This document shows, piece after piece, positions 8,183 to 16,341 of a stretch of DNA of 64,000 nt. The notes below the pieces were generated by a model. It saw only the letters and a program-made list of their open reading frames with translations, was not told the origin of the DNA and ran no database searches. Positions within the stretch are counted from its first letter, which is position 1. The number at the start of each line of letters is the position of its first letter. A program made the translations under genes and the position numbers. The stretch covers positions 47,238 through 111,237 of the forward strand of contig JBGVFH010000068.1 of NCBI GenBank assembly GCA_045120955.1, in the 5' to 3' direction. Source of the stretch: JAZMZS01 sp045120955. Its GTDB lineage: Bacteria > Bacillota > Clostridia > Oscillospirales > CAG-272.

Positions 8183-9590
8183 GGGCTATGAGGCTGTGAT
8201 AGGACTCGAGGTGCATATTGAGCTTGCGACAGAGTCTAAGATATTTTGTTCATGCCCGACCGCTTTTGGTGCTGAGGAAAACACGCAATGCTGTCCCGTG
8301 TGCATGGGAATGCCCGGCAGTCTGCCCGTGCTTAACGAAAAGGCGGTGGAGCTTGCCGTTACGGCGGGGCTTGCTGCAAACTGCAGGATAAATGAATACT
8401 CACGTCAGGACAGGAAAAATTACTTTTATCCCGACCTGCCAAAGGCATATCAGATATCGCAGTATGATATACCGTTGTGCGAGGACGGGTGGCTTATGAT
8501 AGATACGGAGGACGGCAAACGCCGCATCGGAATTACACGAATTCATATCGAGGAGGATGCGGGCAAGCTTATACACGAGGGCGGGCGCACCTATATTGAC
8601 TACAACAGATGCGGTGTGCCGCTTGTTGAGGTGGTATCCGAGCCGGATATAAGAAGCTCTGAGGAGGCAGTCTCATATTTGCGGCTTTTGCGCTCAAATA
8701 TGCTTTTTGCGGGCGTATCGAGCTGTAAGATGAACGAAGGCAAAATGCGGTGTGATGTCAATATTTCGGTGAGAAAGTGCGGTGAGCGTGCGCTCGGGAC
8801 ACGCACCGAGATAAAAAATCTGAATTCTTTTACAAATGTCGCAGCGGCAATAGAGGAGGAGTTTCGCCGTCAGGTCGATGTTATCGAGGCGGGAGGTGTC
8901 ATTGTTCAGCAGACCTTGCGCCATGATGCGGACAGCGGCAAAAACTTATTTATGCGAACAAAGGAAAATGCATACGGCTACCGCTATTTCAGAGATCCTG
9001 ACCTTCCGCCCGTGGTGATAAGCAAGGAGAAGATCGAGTCTCTCAGACAGCGACTGCCCATGATGGCGGCAAAGAGGAAAGAAATGTATGAAAAAAAGTA
9101 CGGTCTGTCCTCTCCGGATGCCGATGTGCTGACTCAGACACCCGAGGTGGCTGAGTATTTTGAGCGTGCGGCAAGCTTGAGCCGAGCACCGAGATACTGC
9201 GCAAATCTGATAATAGGAGAGTTGCTCAGATTGACGGAGGGCGAAGAACTACACAGATGCATATCTGCCGAGCATATGGCAGAGCTGTCCGACCTTGCAG
9301 AGTGCGGGTATATCAACAGCACTACGGCAAAAAAGCTGGTAAAGCTTCTGTGCGGTTGCGGCATATCGCCTCTTGATTATGTAAACGAGCATAGCATGAG
9401 GCAGATAAACGATGCCGAGCTTATCTCAGAATATGCAAGGCGTGCAATAAAGCAAAACCCAAAGTCTGTCGAGGACTATAAAAAGGGAAAGACAAATGCA
9501 AAAAAAGCTATATCAGGGGCTGTCATGAGAGAAAGCGGCGGATATGTAAACCCGCTTATACTTGAAAAAGTGCTCGCAGAGCTGCTATAA
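8172..9590 (+). CDS. gatB: Glutamyl/aspartyl-tRNA amidotransferase subunit B
   Basis: Kinase-like, tRNA-binding subunit that phosphorylates the glutamyl or aspartyl group before amidation. It starts with the family segment GYEAVIGLEVHIEL and contains CCPVCMGMPG, RQDRKNYFYPDLPK and HIEEDAGK. The C-terminal YqeY-like domain that grips the tRNA covers roughly the last 150 residues. The ATG at 8172 is preferred to an in-frame ATG 57 bases upstream, which lies inside gatA, because TTGGAGG precedes it. Length is 472 residues, normal for the family. It is the last gene of the operon. Confidence 0.97.
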   Translation: MIYKGYEAVIGLEVHIELATESKIFCSCPTAFGAEENTQCCPVCMGMPGSLPVLNEKAVELAVTAGLAANCRINEYSRQDRKNYFYPDLPKAYQISQYDIPLCEDGWLMIDTEDGKRRIGITRIHIEEDAGKLIHEGGRTYIDYNRCGVPLVEVVSEPDIRSSEEAVSYLRLLRSNMLFAGVSSCKMNEGKMRCDVNISVRKCGERALGTRTEIKNLNSFTNVAAAIEEEFRRQVDVIEAGGVIVQQTLRHDADSGKNLFMRTKENAYGYRYFRDPDLPPVVISKEKIESLRQRLPMMAAKRKEMYEKKYGLSSPDADVLTQTPEVAEYFERAASLSRAPRYCANLIIGELLRLTEGEELHRCISAEHMAELSDLAECGYINSTTAKKLVKLLCGCGISPLDYVNEHSMRQINDAELISEYARRAIKQNPKSVEDYKKGKTNAKKAISGAVMRESGGYVNPLILEKVLAELL

Positions 9591-9623
9591 ATAGCGAAAA
9601 ACAATAAATATTTGTTAATTTTG

Positions 9624-9652
9624 TTTACAAAGCTGAGAAAAAGTGGTATACT
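9624..9652 (+). promoter_or_regulatory. Sigma-A promoter of the ComEC-like lipoprotein operon
   Basis: -35 TTTACA (9624-9629), 17-nt spacer, -10 TATACT (9647-9652). The start codon is at 9691. Confidence 0.75.
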
Positions 9653-9690
9653 TATAGGTAAATAGGCAAAGGTTTGAATTTTTTAGACAA

Positions 9691-10815
9691 ATGAAAAGAT
9701 CGCTTGCATACAAACGAAAGCATACGGCAATAAAATATGTAACGCTTTTCTGTGTGCTTGTATTGCTGCTGCTCACGTTTTTCGGTTGCGGCAATAATGC
9801 GGCACGCAACGGCGAGGGAATTTTGCGTGTGCATTATCTCGACGTAGGACAGTCGGACTGCGCTTTTGTTGAGTTCTCCGATGATTTTACGATGCTCGTC
9901 GATGCGTCAGACTCGGAGCACGCAGAGCTTGTATGCGATTATATACGGGCGCTTGGGCACAGCGATATAGACGTAATCGTGCTCACACATCCCCACTCGG
10001 ACCATGTCGGCGGTGCGGAGACTATAATAGATGAGTTTGAGACGGGTGTAATTTATATGACGGATATTTCCGCATACTCGGCGGAATATGAGAGCCTTTG
10101 CTCTCTCATAGAGAAAGAACAAATATCGGTCATCGAGGCAGAGCGGGGAGTTTTATTTGAGCTTGGACAGGCTATGTGCAGCTTTATCTCTCCGTCGAAA
10201 AACGACAGCTACGAAGGGGAAAACGATATGAGCGCCGTTTTGCGCATAGAGTACGGCGAGAGGGCGTTTCTCTTTATGGGAGACTGTGAAGAGGATGCCG
10301 AGAACGGTATTCTTGACAGCAAAAGCAAGGTAAAAGCCGACGTTGTAAAAGTAGGGCATCACGGGAGCAACAGCTCATCAACGCAAAAATTTATCAAGGC
10401 GACGGGTGCGGGGTACGCTGTGATATCCTGCGGAGCCGACAATGACTACGGGCATCCGTCCGTGTATGCCGTAGACAGATGGCAGAGCGCAGGTGCACGG
10501 GTCTTTCGCACGGACATAAATTCTACGGTTGCCGCCGTGACCGACGGTGCGGAGCTTTTTGTCGGGGAAGCGAAGGACAGCTCGTTTTGGGACAGCGTGC
10601 ACTTTGATGGATATTTGAGTGAAGGCGAGAGCGAGGGTACGGCTGAGAGCAGTCAGAGGATACTGTGGGTTCTCAACACAGAGAGCCACACGATACATAC
10701 GCCGAGCTGCTATTTGGCGGCGAGGCTCACGGAAAAAGTAAGGGAAGATTCCGCCGCAGATATTGAGCTGCTTGAGGCGGAGGGGTACCGCAGATGTGAG
10801 CGGTGCTTTAAATAG
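9691..10815 (+). CDS. ComEC-like metallo-beta-lactamase-fold lipoprotein
   Basis: Predicted surface-anchored hydrolase. A long hydrophobic N-terminus ends in a lipobox-like LTFFGC, with lipidation predicted near Cys33. The beta-lactamase-fold core matches the soluble domain of the DNA-uptake protein ComEC: YLDVGQSDCAF, the metal motif LTHPHSDHVGG, MGDCEEDAE and VGHHGSNSS. The last 50 residues form a small domain with paired Cys/His (HTPSC...RCERC), similar to Ada-like zinc-binding modules. No membrane channel domain is present, so this is not ComEC itself. Homologues are often annotated as ComEC/Rec2-related or MBL-fold nucleases; the true substrate is unknown. The ribosome-binding site is weak. 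Confidence 0.85.
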   Translation: MKRSLAYKRKHTAIKYVTLFCVLVLLLLTFFGCGNNAARNGEGILRVHYLDVGQSDCAFVEFSDDFTMLVDASDSEHAELVCDYIRALGHSDIDVIVLTHPHSDHVGGAETIIDEFETGVIYMTDISAYSAEYESLCSLIEKEQISVIEAERGVLFELGQAMCSFISPSKNDSYEGENDMSAVLRIEYGERAFLFMGDCEEDAENGILDSKSKVKADVVKVGHHGSNSSSTQKFIKATGAGYAVISCGADNDYGHPSVYAVDRWQSAGARVFRTDINSTVAAVTDGAELFVGEAKDSSFWDSVHFDGYLSEGESEGTAESSQRILWVLNTESHTIHTPSCYLAARLTEKVREDSAADIELLEAEGYRRCERCFK

Positions 10816-10831
10816 CAGGTGTGAGGTCTAT

Positions 10832-11053
10832 ATGGAAAAAGAAAAGCTTGATAGAATAAATTTTTTGGCACGCAAGTCCCGTTCAGAAGGACTGAGCGAA
10901 GAAGAAAGAGCGGAGCAGGCGGCGCTGAGGCAGGAATATATTATTGAATTTCGTGCCTCGATGACGGGTATACTTGATAACACCTACATTCAGCGAGAAA
11001 ACGGTGATAGAGAAAGGCTCAAGCGCAACAAAAAGGAAGAAGAAAATGGCTAA
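10832..11053 (+). CDS. YnzC/UPF0291 (DUF896) family small protein
   Basis: A 73-residue cytoplasmic protein with the family's helical-hairpin start (EKLDRINFLARK...GLSEEERAEQ) and the conserved segment YIIEFRASM. The B. subtilis relative YnzC is part of the SOS-linked yneA operon, but its molecular function is not established. The start at 10832 is chosen over an in-frame ATG inside the preceding gene because GTGAGG precedes it. It sits 16 bases after the lipoprotein gene and overlaps the next gene by 8 bases, so it belongs to a three-gene operon. Confidence 0.88.
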   Translation: MEKEKLDRINFLARKSRSEGLSEEERAEQAALRQEYIIEFRASMTGILDNTYIQRENGDRERLKRNKKEEENG

Positions 11054-11678
11054 GATATCGTGGAGAGGCGGAGCGCTGATAGCACCGCTTCCGCCTGTGA
11101 TGGTCTCGTGCGGTAAGGACGAGGGAAAAAACATCGTTACGGTGGCGTGGACGGGAATTATCAACACCGTACCGCCAAAGACATATATTTCACTCAGACC
11201 GAGCAGACATTCATACAATATAATAAAAGAGAGCGGAGAATTTGTCATAAACCTTACGCCGGCATCACTTGTTCGGGCGGCGGATTATTGCGGAATGTAT
11301 ACCGGAGCTAAAAAGGATAAATTCAAGGAATGTGCATTGACAGCGGAGCCGTGCGAGGTCGTGGACTGCGTTTCCATTGCCGAGTGTCCTCTTTCGCTTG
11401 AGTGCAGGGTCACGGGCGTAAAGGCTATAGGCACGCATGATATGTTCGAGGCGGACATAGTCGGGGTGCGGGTAGAGGAGAGCCTGCTTGATAAAAACGG
11501 CAAGCTGCATATCGAGCGTGCACGGCTTGCGGCTTATGCTCACGGAGAGTATTTTGAGCTTGGCAGACGGCTCGGTTCGTTCGGCTTTTCAGCTGTCAAA
11601 AAGGGACACGGCAGAAAAAAGCATCCGAACGCTAAGAAACAAGCGATAAACAAAAAAGGATCAAATACAGAAAAATAA
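11046..11678 (+). CDS. Flavin reductase-like, FMN-binding split-barrel protein
   Basis: Predicted cytoplasmic FMN-binding protein of the flavin-reductase (DIM6/NTAB) family. Visible features are PLPPVMVSCG, the nearby TVAWTGIINTVPP and a HSYNIIKESGEFVINL block, which form the flavin-binding barrel. The C-terminal 30 residues are basic (GHGRKKHPNAKK...) and probably disordered. The ATG at 11046 overlaps the previous gene by 8 bases and follows AAGGAAGAAG, so translation is probably coupled. Relatives reduce free flavin or act as flavoredoxins in anaerobes; the partner here is unknown. Confidence 0.85.
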   Translation: MAKISWRGGALIAPLPPVMVSCGKDEGKNIVTVAWTGIINTVPPKTYISLRPSRHSYNIIKESGEFVINLTPASLVRAADYCGMYTGAKKDKFKECALTAEPCEVVDCVSIAECPLSLECRVTGVKAIGTHDMFEADIVGVRVEESLLDKNGKLHIERARLAAYAHGEYFELGRRLGSFGFSAVKKGHGRKKHPNAKKQAINKKGSNTEK

Positions 11679-11714
11679 ATGTAATACACAGCTTTTGCGC
11701 ATATTCGATTTGTG

Positions 11715-11743
11715 TTGACAAATACTGTCTATGGTGGTAGAAT
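11715..11743 (+). promoter_or_regulatory. Sigma-A promoter of the acetyltransferase gene (and perhaps glmM)
   Basis: -35 TTGACA (11715-11720), 17-nt spacer, -10 TAGAAT (11738-11743). The ATG at 11787 has GGAGAGAAAG before it. Confidence 0.8.
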
Positions 11744-11786
11744 AAACGAATGTGCAAAAAACAAATATACAGTCGGAGAGAAAGAA

Positions 11787-12452
11787 ATGGCTATAATTGC
11801 AAAGACAAAAGAGCTTTTTGATTTGACAAAAACGATAGCGGCGCCTTTGCTCGAGAAAACAGAGTATGCATGGGAGGCACTGCCGAATTTAAAGGAATTT
11901 ATAATTGAATTGGGAAAGACCCTGCCGAAGGATGTGTATGATGAGGTATCCGAAAATGTATGGATAGCAAAAAGCGCCAAGGTTTTTGCGTCAGCTTACA
12001 TCGACGGTCCGACGATAATATGCGAGCAGGCAGAGATACGCCATTGCGCTTTTATACGAGGCAGTGCTGTCATAGGACGAGGCAGTATCGTCGGCAACTC
12101 ATGCGAGATCAAAAATTCGATAATTTTTGACGGGGTGCAGACACCTCACTACAATTATGTGGGAGACTCCGTGCTCGGCTATCACTCGCACATGGGCGCA
12201 GGCTCTGTTACCTCTAACGTAAAAAGCGACAAAACCAACGTAACGGTGCTTTGCGGAGGGGAGAGAGTGCAGACGGGACTGCGCAAATTCGGTGCGATAC
12301 TCGGTGACTCTGTTGAGGTCGGCTGTAACAGCGTTTTGTGTCCGGGTACAGTCATCGGTAAAAATTCTACGGTCTATCCGCTGACGAGGGTAAGGGGCTA
12401 TGTCCCTGCCGACTCTATTCATAAGGGCGAAGAGATAGTAAAGAAGAAATAA
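11787..12452 (+). CDS. Left-handed beta-helix acetyltransferase resembling the C-terminal half of GlmU
   Basis: A 221-residue protein. After an N-terminal segment of about 60 residues come hexapeptide repeats of a left-handed beta helix (PTIICEQAEIRHCAFIRGSAVIGRGSIVG...). The segment PHYNYVGDSVLGYHSHMGAGS closely resembles the active-site stretch of GlmU, including the histidine used for acetyl transfer from acetyl-CoA to glucosamine-1-phosphate. No nucleotidyltransferase half is present. It lies just before glmM and glmS, which make glucosamine-1-phosphate and glucosamine-6-phosphate, so a role in amino-sugar acetylation is a reasonable inference. A bifunctional GlmU may exist elsewhere. Confidence 0.8.
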   Translation: MAIIAKTKELFDLTKTIAAPLLEKTEYAWEALPNLKEFIIELGKTLPKDVYDEVSENVWIAKSAKVFASAYIDGPTIICEQAEIRHCAFIRGSAVIGRGSIVGNSCEIKNSIIFDGVQTPHYNYVGDSVLGYHSHMGAGSVTSNVKSDKTNVTVLCGGERVQTGLRKFGAILGDSVEVGCNSVLCPGTVIGKNSTVYPLTRVRGYVPADSIHKGEEIVKKK

Positions 12453-12513
12453 GAGCGGCAAAAGGGCAAAAATACAAATAACCGCCGCAAAAGATATAAA
12501 TAAGAGGTATATT

Positions 12514-13869
12514 ATGGGAAGACTTTTCGGAACTGACGGAGTCAGAGGAATAGCGAATGAATTTTTGACCTGCGAGCGTGCAATGCAGATAGGACGTGCG
12601 GTTGCCGCCGTGCTTTCTGGAGGGAGACGCTCACATCCAGTTGTCGTTGTAGGTATGGATACACGCCTTTCATCAAATATGCTGGCTTGTGCCCTTGAGG
12701 CGGGTTTGTGCTCTGTGGGAGCAGACGTAATACATCTCGGTGTAGTGCCTACACCCGCTGTTGCGTTCCTTGTAGGAAAGTACAAGGCAAATGCCGGAAT
12801 TATGATAAGCGCATCCCATAATCCGAGCGAGTACAACGGTATAAAGGTCTTTTCCGAGGAGGGCTACAAGCTGCCCGACGCTCTGGAGGAAAGAATAGAA
12901 TCAATGGTGCTTGACAACATACCTGCTATTGAGATGGCTGGAGCCAAGGAGATAGGAAAGGTAAATTATGCTACACGTGCGGTTGAGGATTACATAGAGC
13001 ATCTTTGCTCTACCACCTCTCATTCGCTTGAGGGGATAAAGATTGCGGTAGACTGTGCCAATGGTTCGGCATCGGTAACTGCAAGGAAGCTCTTTGAGGC
13101 GCTCGGTGCCGAGGCTCATATTATGTTTGATGAGCCGGACGGATATAACATCAACGACGGCTGCGGTTCTACTCATATGGAGGCATTGCGTGAGTATGTA
13201 CTCACACATGAAGTCGATGCGGGAATTGCATATGACGGAGATGCCGACAGATTTCTTTGCATCGACGATAAGGGCGACTTTATCGACGGTGATATGATAA
13301 TGGCGATCCTTGCAAAGGATATGAAGGACAGAGGCAAGCTTGCAGGCTCAACCGTTGTCGGCACGATAATGACAAACTTCGGTTTCGGCAAATTCTGCGA
13401 TGAAAACGATATAAAATTCGAGGCTACAAAGGTCGGAGACAGATTTGTGCTTGAGCTTATGCTTCTTGACGGCTACAACTTCGGCGGAGAGCAGTCCGGA
13501 CATATTATTTTCAGAGACTATGCGACAACGGGAGACGGACAGCTCACATCTATTCAGCTGCTTTCTTATATGCGCCGTTCGCAAAAGAAGCTTTCCGAGC
13601 TGAAGAATGTTATGACCAGATATCCTCAGGCAATGGTCAATATCACTGTTACAAATGAGGCAAAGGTTGCTTTTTATACCGATGCAAAGGTCAAAAAGCT
13701 TATCCGTGAAACCGAAAAAGCTATCGGAAAATCAGGCAGACTCGTTATCCGTCCCTCGGGTACTGAGCCTCTTATCAGAGTAATGGCTGAGGGCGAGGAG
13801 TATGAGGCTACCCTTGAAATCGTCAAAAAGACAGCAGAAGCTCTCGAAGAGCTGCTGAAAACTTATTGA
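12514..13869 (+). CDS. glmM: Phosphoglucosamine mutase
   Basis: Interconverts glucosamine-6-phosphate and glucosamine-1-phosphate for UDP-GlcNAc, peptidoglycan and wall polymers. It begins with the family signature RLFGTDGVRG. The phosphoserine loop is ISASHNPS with Ser101, the metal-binding loop is DGDADR, the sugar-binding loop is GGEQSGH and the phosphate-binding motif is RPSGTEP. The length of 451 residues is standard. AAGAGG precedes the ATG. A 61-base gap separates it from the acetyltransferase gene, so the two may share the promoter at 11715. Confidence 0.97.
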   Translation: MGRLFGTDGVRGIANEFLTCERAMQIGRAVAAVLSGGRRSHPVVVVGMDTRLSSNMLACALEAGLCSVGADVIHLGVVPTPAVAFLVGKYKANAGIMISASHNPSEYNGIKVFSEEGYKLPDALEERIESMVLDNIPAIEMAGAKEIGKVNYATRAVEDYIEHLCSTTSHSLEGIKIAVDCANGSASVTARKLFEALGAEAHIMFDEPDGYNINDGCGSTHMEALREYVLTHEVDAGIAYDGDADRFLCIDDKGDFIDGDMIMAILAKDMKDRGKLAGSTVVGTIMTNFGFGKFCDENDIKFEATKVGDRFVLELMLLDGYNFGGEQSGHIIFRDYATTGDGQLTSIQLLSYMRRSQKKLSELKNVMTRYPQAMVNITVTNEAKVAFYTDAKVKKLIRETEKAIGKSGRLVIRPSGTEPLIRVMAEGEEYEATLEIVKKTAEALEELLKTY

Positions 13870-13922
13870 TTTACAAAAAAATGTTGATAAAATGTAAAAA
13901 AAGATAAAAACAGTACTTTTAC

Positions 13923-13950
13923 TTGACATTTTTGTTTTTTTGAATATAAT
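13923..13950 (+). promoter_or_regulatory. Consensus sigma-A promoter of the glmS transcript
   Basis: -35 TTGACA (13923-13928), 16-nt spacer, -10 TATAAT (13945-13950). Transcription should begin near 13957, at the edge of a 13-bp hairpin. Confidence 0.85.
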
Positions 13951-13954
13951 AGTA

Positions 13955-14030
13955 GTGGGATATCTGAGTAATATCAGATATCCCACATATCAGCAAGCGG
14001 TTGAATATCAGATTCGCTTGCTTTCTTTTT
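13955..14030 (+). promoter_or_regulatory. Tandem hairpins in the glmS leader, the second terminator-like
   Basis: Hairpin 1 is a perfect 13-bp stem (13955-13967 with 13974-13986) around GTAATA. Hairpin 2 pairs AGCAAGCG (13992-13999) with CGCTTGCT (14015-14022) and is followed by TTCTTTTT, so it looks like an intrinsic terminator. Both lie downstream of the promoter at 13923 and upstream of the ribozyme. TATCAGAT occurs in the first stem and again in the second loop, which would allow alternative pairing. Either this terminates a short leader RNA or it controls read-through into glmS. Confidence 0.6.
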
Positions 14031-14052
14031 GACTGCAAATCCTATAACAGGA

Positions 14053-14240
14053 TAGCGCCAGACCGATTTTGCGAGAGATGCGGCTTGCATTTTATCCGAG
14101 TCGGTTGACGAGGTCGGAGGCTTATCGAATATTCGGCGGATACCTCTGCGGCACAGCCTTGCCGTACGGTATATTCAAATATGGGCGTAAGCTCAAAACA
14201 AAGTATACCGATGGAAATAATAAAAAAGGAAAAAATACCG
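14053..14240 (+). ncRNA. glmS ribozyme (glucosamine-6-phosphate-activated self-cleaving RNA)
   Basis: Metabolite-dependent ribozyme that cuts the glmS mRNA when glucosamine-6-phosphate is abundant. The conserved core is present in order: AGCGCC at 14054-14059, a P2-type helix closing with CCGA...TCGG, the GACGAGG strand (14107-14113), TTATCGA-ATATTCGGCGGAT (14122-14141), then downstream paired elements. The predicted cleavage site is between A14054 and G14055. The segment inside the first helix is longer than in the Bacillus anthracis form I remember. The 3' limit is approximate. The position just before glmS fits the known class. An open frame across this RNA is not a gene. Confidence 0.92.
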
Positions 14241-14279
14241 CATTTTCGGGCAGTCGGAAGGTGAGGTATATATTATAAT

Positions 14280-16118
14280 ATGTGCGGAATAATCGGCTAT
14301 ATCGGTGATGATGTTTCCACAAAGAGACTCGTTGAGGGGCTGTATGCTCTTGAATACAGAGGCTATGACAGCGCAGGAATATCCGCTTTTACTGAGGACG
14401 GCGTTCTTGTCACGGTAAAGGCTCAGGGAAGACTGAAAAATGTAGAAGAGAAGATAAAGGACTGCAAGTGCCTTTCAAACTCTCACTGCGGTATCGGACA
14501 TACTAGATGGGCGACCCACGGTGCTCCGTCCGATACAAACTCTCATCCTCACGGAACAGACAATCTCATGATAGTACACAACGGTATTATCGAGAATTAT
14601 GTGGAGCTCAGAAAAGAGCTTATCGCTCAGGGCTACAGCTTCAAGAGCGATACGGATACAGAGGTTGCGGCGCTTCTCATGGACAGAAACTATAAGATGT
14701 GCGGCGGCGACAAATATAAAACGATAAAAAAGACGCTCTCGGAGGTTAAGGGAGCGTATGCGTTTGCCATACTTTTCTCTGATGATCCCGACAGAATATG
14801 GGCGACAAAGAAGGACTCTCCCCTTATTATAGGCTGCGGCAAGGGCGAAAATTACGTAGCGTCCGACATTACGGCTATACTTCGCCACACAAGAGACTAT
14901 TATCAGATAACAGAGGGCGAGATCGCTATTGTTGAGCAGAACAAGGTCAGGATTTTTGACGCTGACGACAACGAGATACAAAAGCCTGTTCATACGGCAA
15001 ATTGGGATGTTGAGGCGGCTGAACGCGGCGGTTATCCTCACTTTATGATAAAGGAGATAAACGAAGAGCCGGAGGCTATCAAAAAGACGGTCCATCCCCG
15101 TATCAAGGACGGAATTCCGTCTTTTGAGAGCGAGAATATCGACATGAGTATGTTTAGAGACATCGAGCATATCCATATCGTTGCCTGCGGAACTGCGATG
15201 CATGCGGGCCTTGCGGCAAAGGTGTTCTTCGAGAACCTTTGCAGGATCAGCACGCAGGTGGAGATAGCAAGTGAATTCAGATATAATGCCCCGATAATCG
15301 GCAAGGATGACCTTGTTATCGTTATTTCTCAGTCAGGTGAGACAGCGGACTCTCTTGCGGCTCTCAGAATGTCGAAGGAAAAGGGAGCAAAAACTCTTGC
15401 TATAGTAAACGTTATGGGTTCATCCATTGCCCGTGATGCCGACTATGTTCTCTACACATGGGCGGGTCCCGAGATCGCTGTCGCAAGCACAAAGGCATAT
15501 ACGGTTCAAGTAGCGCTTATGGCTCTTATAGCAATATCGGCGGCTTACCTTAGAGGTAACATATCCGAGCATAGGGTAAGAACGCTTACAGACGAGCTTG
15601 TCAACCGTGTCCCCGAGGCTGTGGCAGAGGTCATAGCTCAGTCTGAGAAGATAAAGAAGTCGGCGCTGGCATTCAAGGATGCAGAGGATCTGTTCTTTAT
15701 CGGAAGAGGCATCGACTATGCTCTTGCAATGGAAGGCTCGCTTAAGCTAAAGGAAATATCATATATACATTCCGAGGCGTATGCCGCAGGAGAGCTAAAG
15801 CACGGAACGATCTCGCTCATTACCGAGCAGACACCCGTAATTGCACTTTCAAGTGTCAGCGCTCTTTATGAAAAGGTGCTTTCGAATATAAAGGAAGTAA
15901 AGGCAAGAGGCGCTGTAGTATATACGGTATGCGGCGAGGGCGCTGTCGGAGCGATAAGCGAGAGCGCAGACTCCTTTGTAATACCCAAAACAGACGAAGC
16001 GCTGGCAATTTTGCCTGCGGCAACGGTGCTTCAGCTTATTGCTTATTATGTTGCGACAGAGCGTGATTGCGATGTCGACAAGCCCCGTAACCTTGCAAAA
16101 TCGGTAACGGTCGAATAA
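14280..16118 (+). CDS. glmS: Glutamine--fructose-6-phosphate aminotransferase (isomerizing)
   Basis: Makes glucosamine-6-phosphate from fructose-6-phosphate and glutamine, the first step to UDP-GlcNAc. The N-terminal glutaminase begins MCGIIGYIG, so Cys2 (Cys1 after Met removal) is the nucleophile; HTRWATHG and HNGIIENY follow. Two SIS sugar-isomerase domains occupy the second half, with ACGTAMHAG, SQSGETADS and a C-terminal KPRNLAKSVTVE typical of the family. Length is 612 residues. GGTGAGG precedes the ATG. It is regulated by the ribozyme in its own leader and closed by a strong terminator. Confidence 0.98.
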   Translation: MCGIIGYIGDDVSTKRLVEGLYALEYRGYDSAGISAFTEDGVLVTVKAQGRLKNVEEKIKDCKCLSNSHCGIGHTRWATHGAPSDTNSHPHGTDNLMIVHNGIIENYVELRKELIAQGYSFKSDTDTEVAALLMDRNYKMCGGDKYKTIKKTLSEVKGAYAFAILFSDDPDRIWATKKDSPLIIGCGKGENYVASDITAILRHTRDYYQITEGEIAIVEQNKVRIFDADDNEIQKPVHTANWDVEAAERGGYPHFMIKEINEEPEAIKKTVHPRIKDGIPSFESENIDMSMFRDIEHIHIVACGTAMHAGLAAKVFFENLCRISTQVEIASEFRYNAPIIGKDDLVIVISQSGETADSLAALRMSKEKGAKTLAIVNVMGSSIARDADYVLYTWAGPEIAVASTKAYTVQVALMALIAISAAYLRGNISEHRVRTLTDELVNRVPEAVAEVIAQSEKIKKSALAFKDAEDLFFIGRGIDYALAMEGSLKLKEISYIHSEAYAAGELKHGTISLITEQTPVIALSSVSALYEKVLSNIKEVKARGAVVYTVCGEGAVGAISESADSFVIPKTDEALAILPAATVLQLIAYYVATERDCDVDKPRNLAKSVTVE

Positions 16119-16140
16119 GTTTAAATAAACAAAAATATAA

Positions 16141-16180
16141 CTGCCCGTGTGTCACCAAAGGACGCACGGGCAGTTTTTTT
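16141..16180 (+). terminator. Intrinsic terminator of glmS
   Basis: CTGCCCGTG-T-GTC (16141-16153) pairs with GAC-G-CACGGGCAG (16161-16173), followed by seven T. Repeat element A starts 3 bases later. Confidence 0.92.
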
Positions 16181-16182
16181 CT

Positions 16183-16285
16183 CGCATAGGAAATTGCAAA
16201 GTTACGCCCCGCCGTTTGGTTGAGTTAAAGAAGAATCAAAGATACAATAGGCGGGAAGGATGGGTGCGGGCACTGCCCGCTTTTT
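16183..16285 (+). repeat. Dispersed repeat element A, copy 1
   Basis: About 103 bp beginning CGCATAGGAAATTG, containing GCCCCGCCGTTTGGTTGAG, an AT-rich middle and GGCGGGA (CCCGCC and GGCGGG can pair), and ending in a second hairpin GCGGGCA/TGCCCGC plus TTTTT. Near-identical copies lie at 28547, 29598 and 56762. It starts immediately after the glmS terminator. It has no open frame of interest. The whole unit ends in what looks like an intrinsic terminator. Confidence 0.85.
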
Positions 16286-16341
16286 CAGCTAAGTCTTGCC
16301 ACTGTCAAAAGCTTTTGAGAAAAGTATGAAACGGCAAGCTT

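Noticed and set aside
14069..14278. A 69-codon open frame before glmS
   Set aside because: It lies entirely in the glmS ribozyme and leader; the conserved RNA explains the sequence and no ribosome-binding site precedes it.
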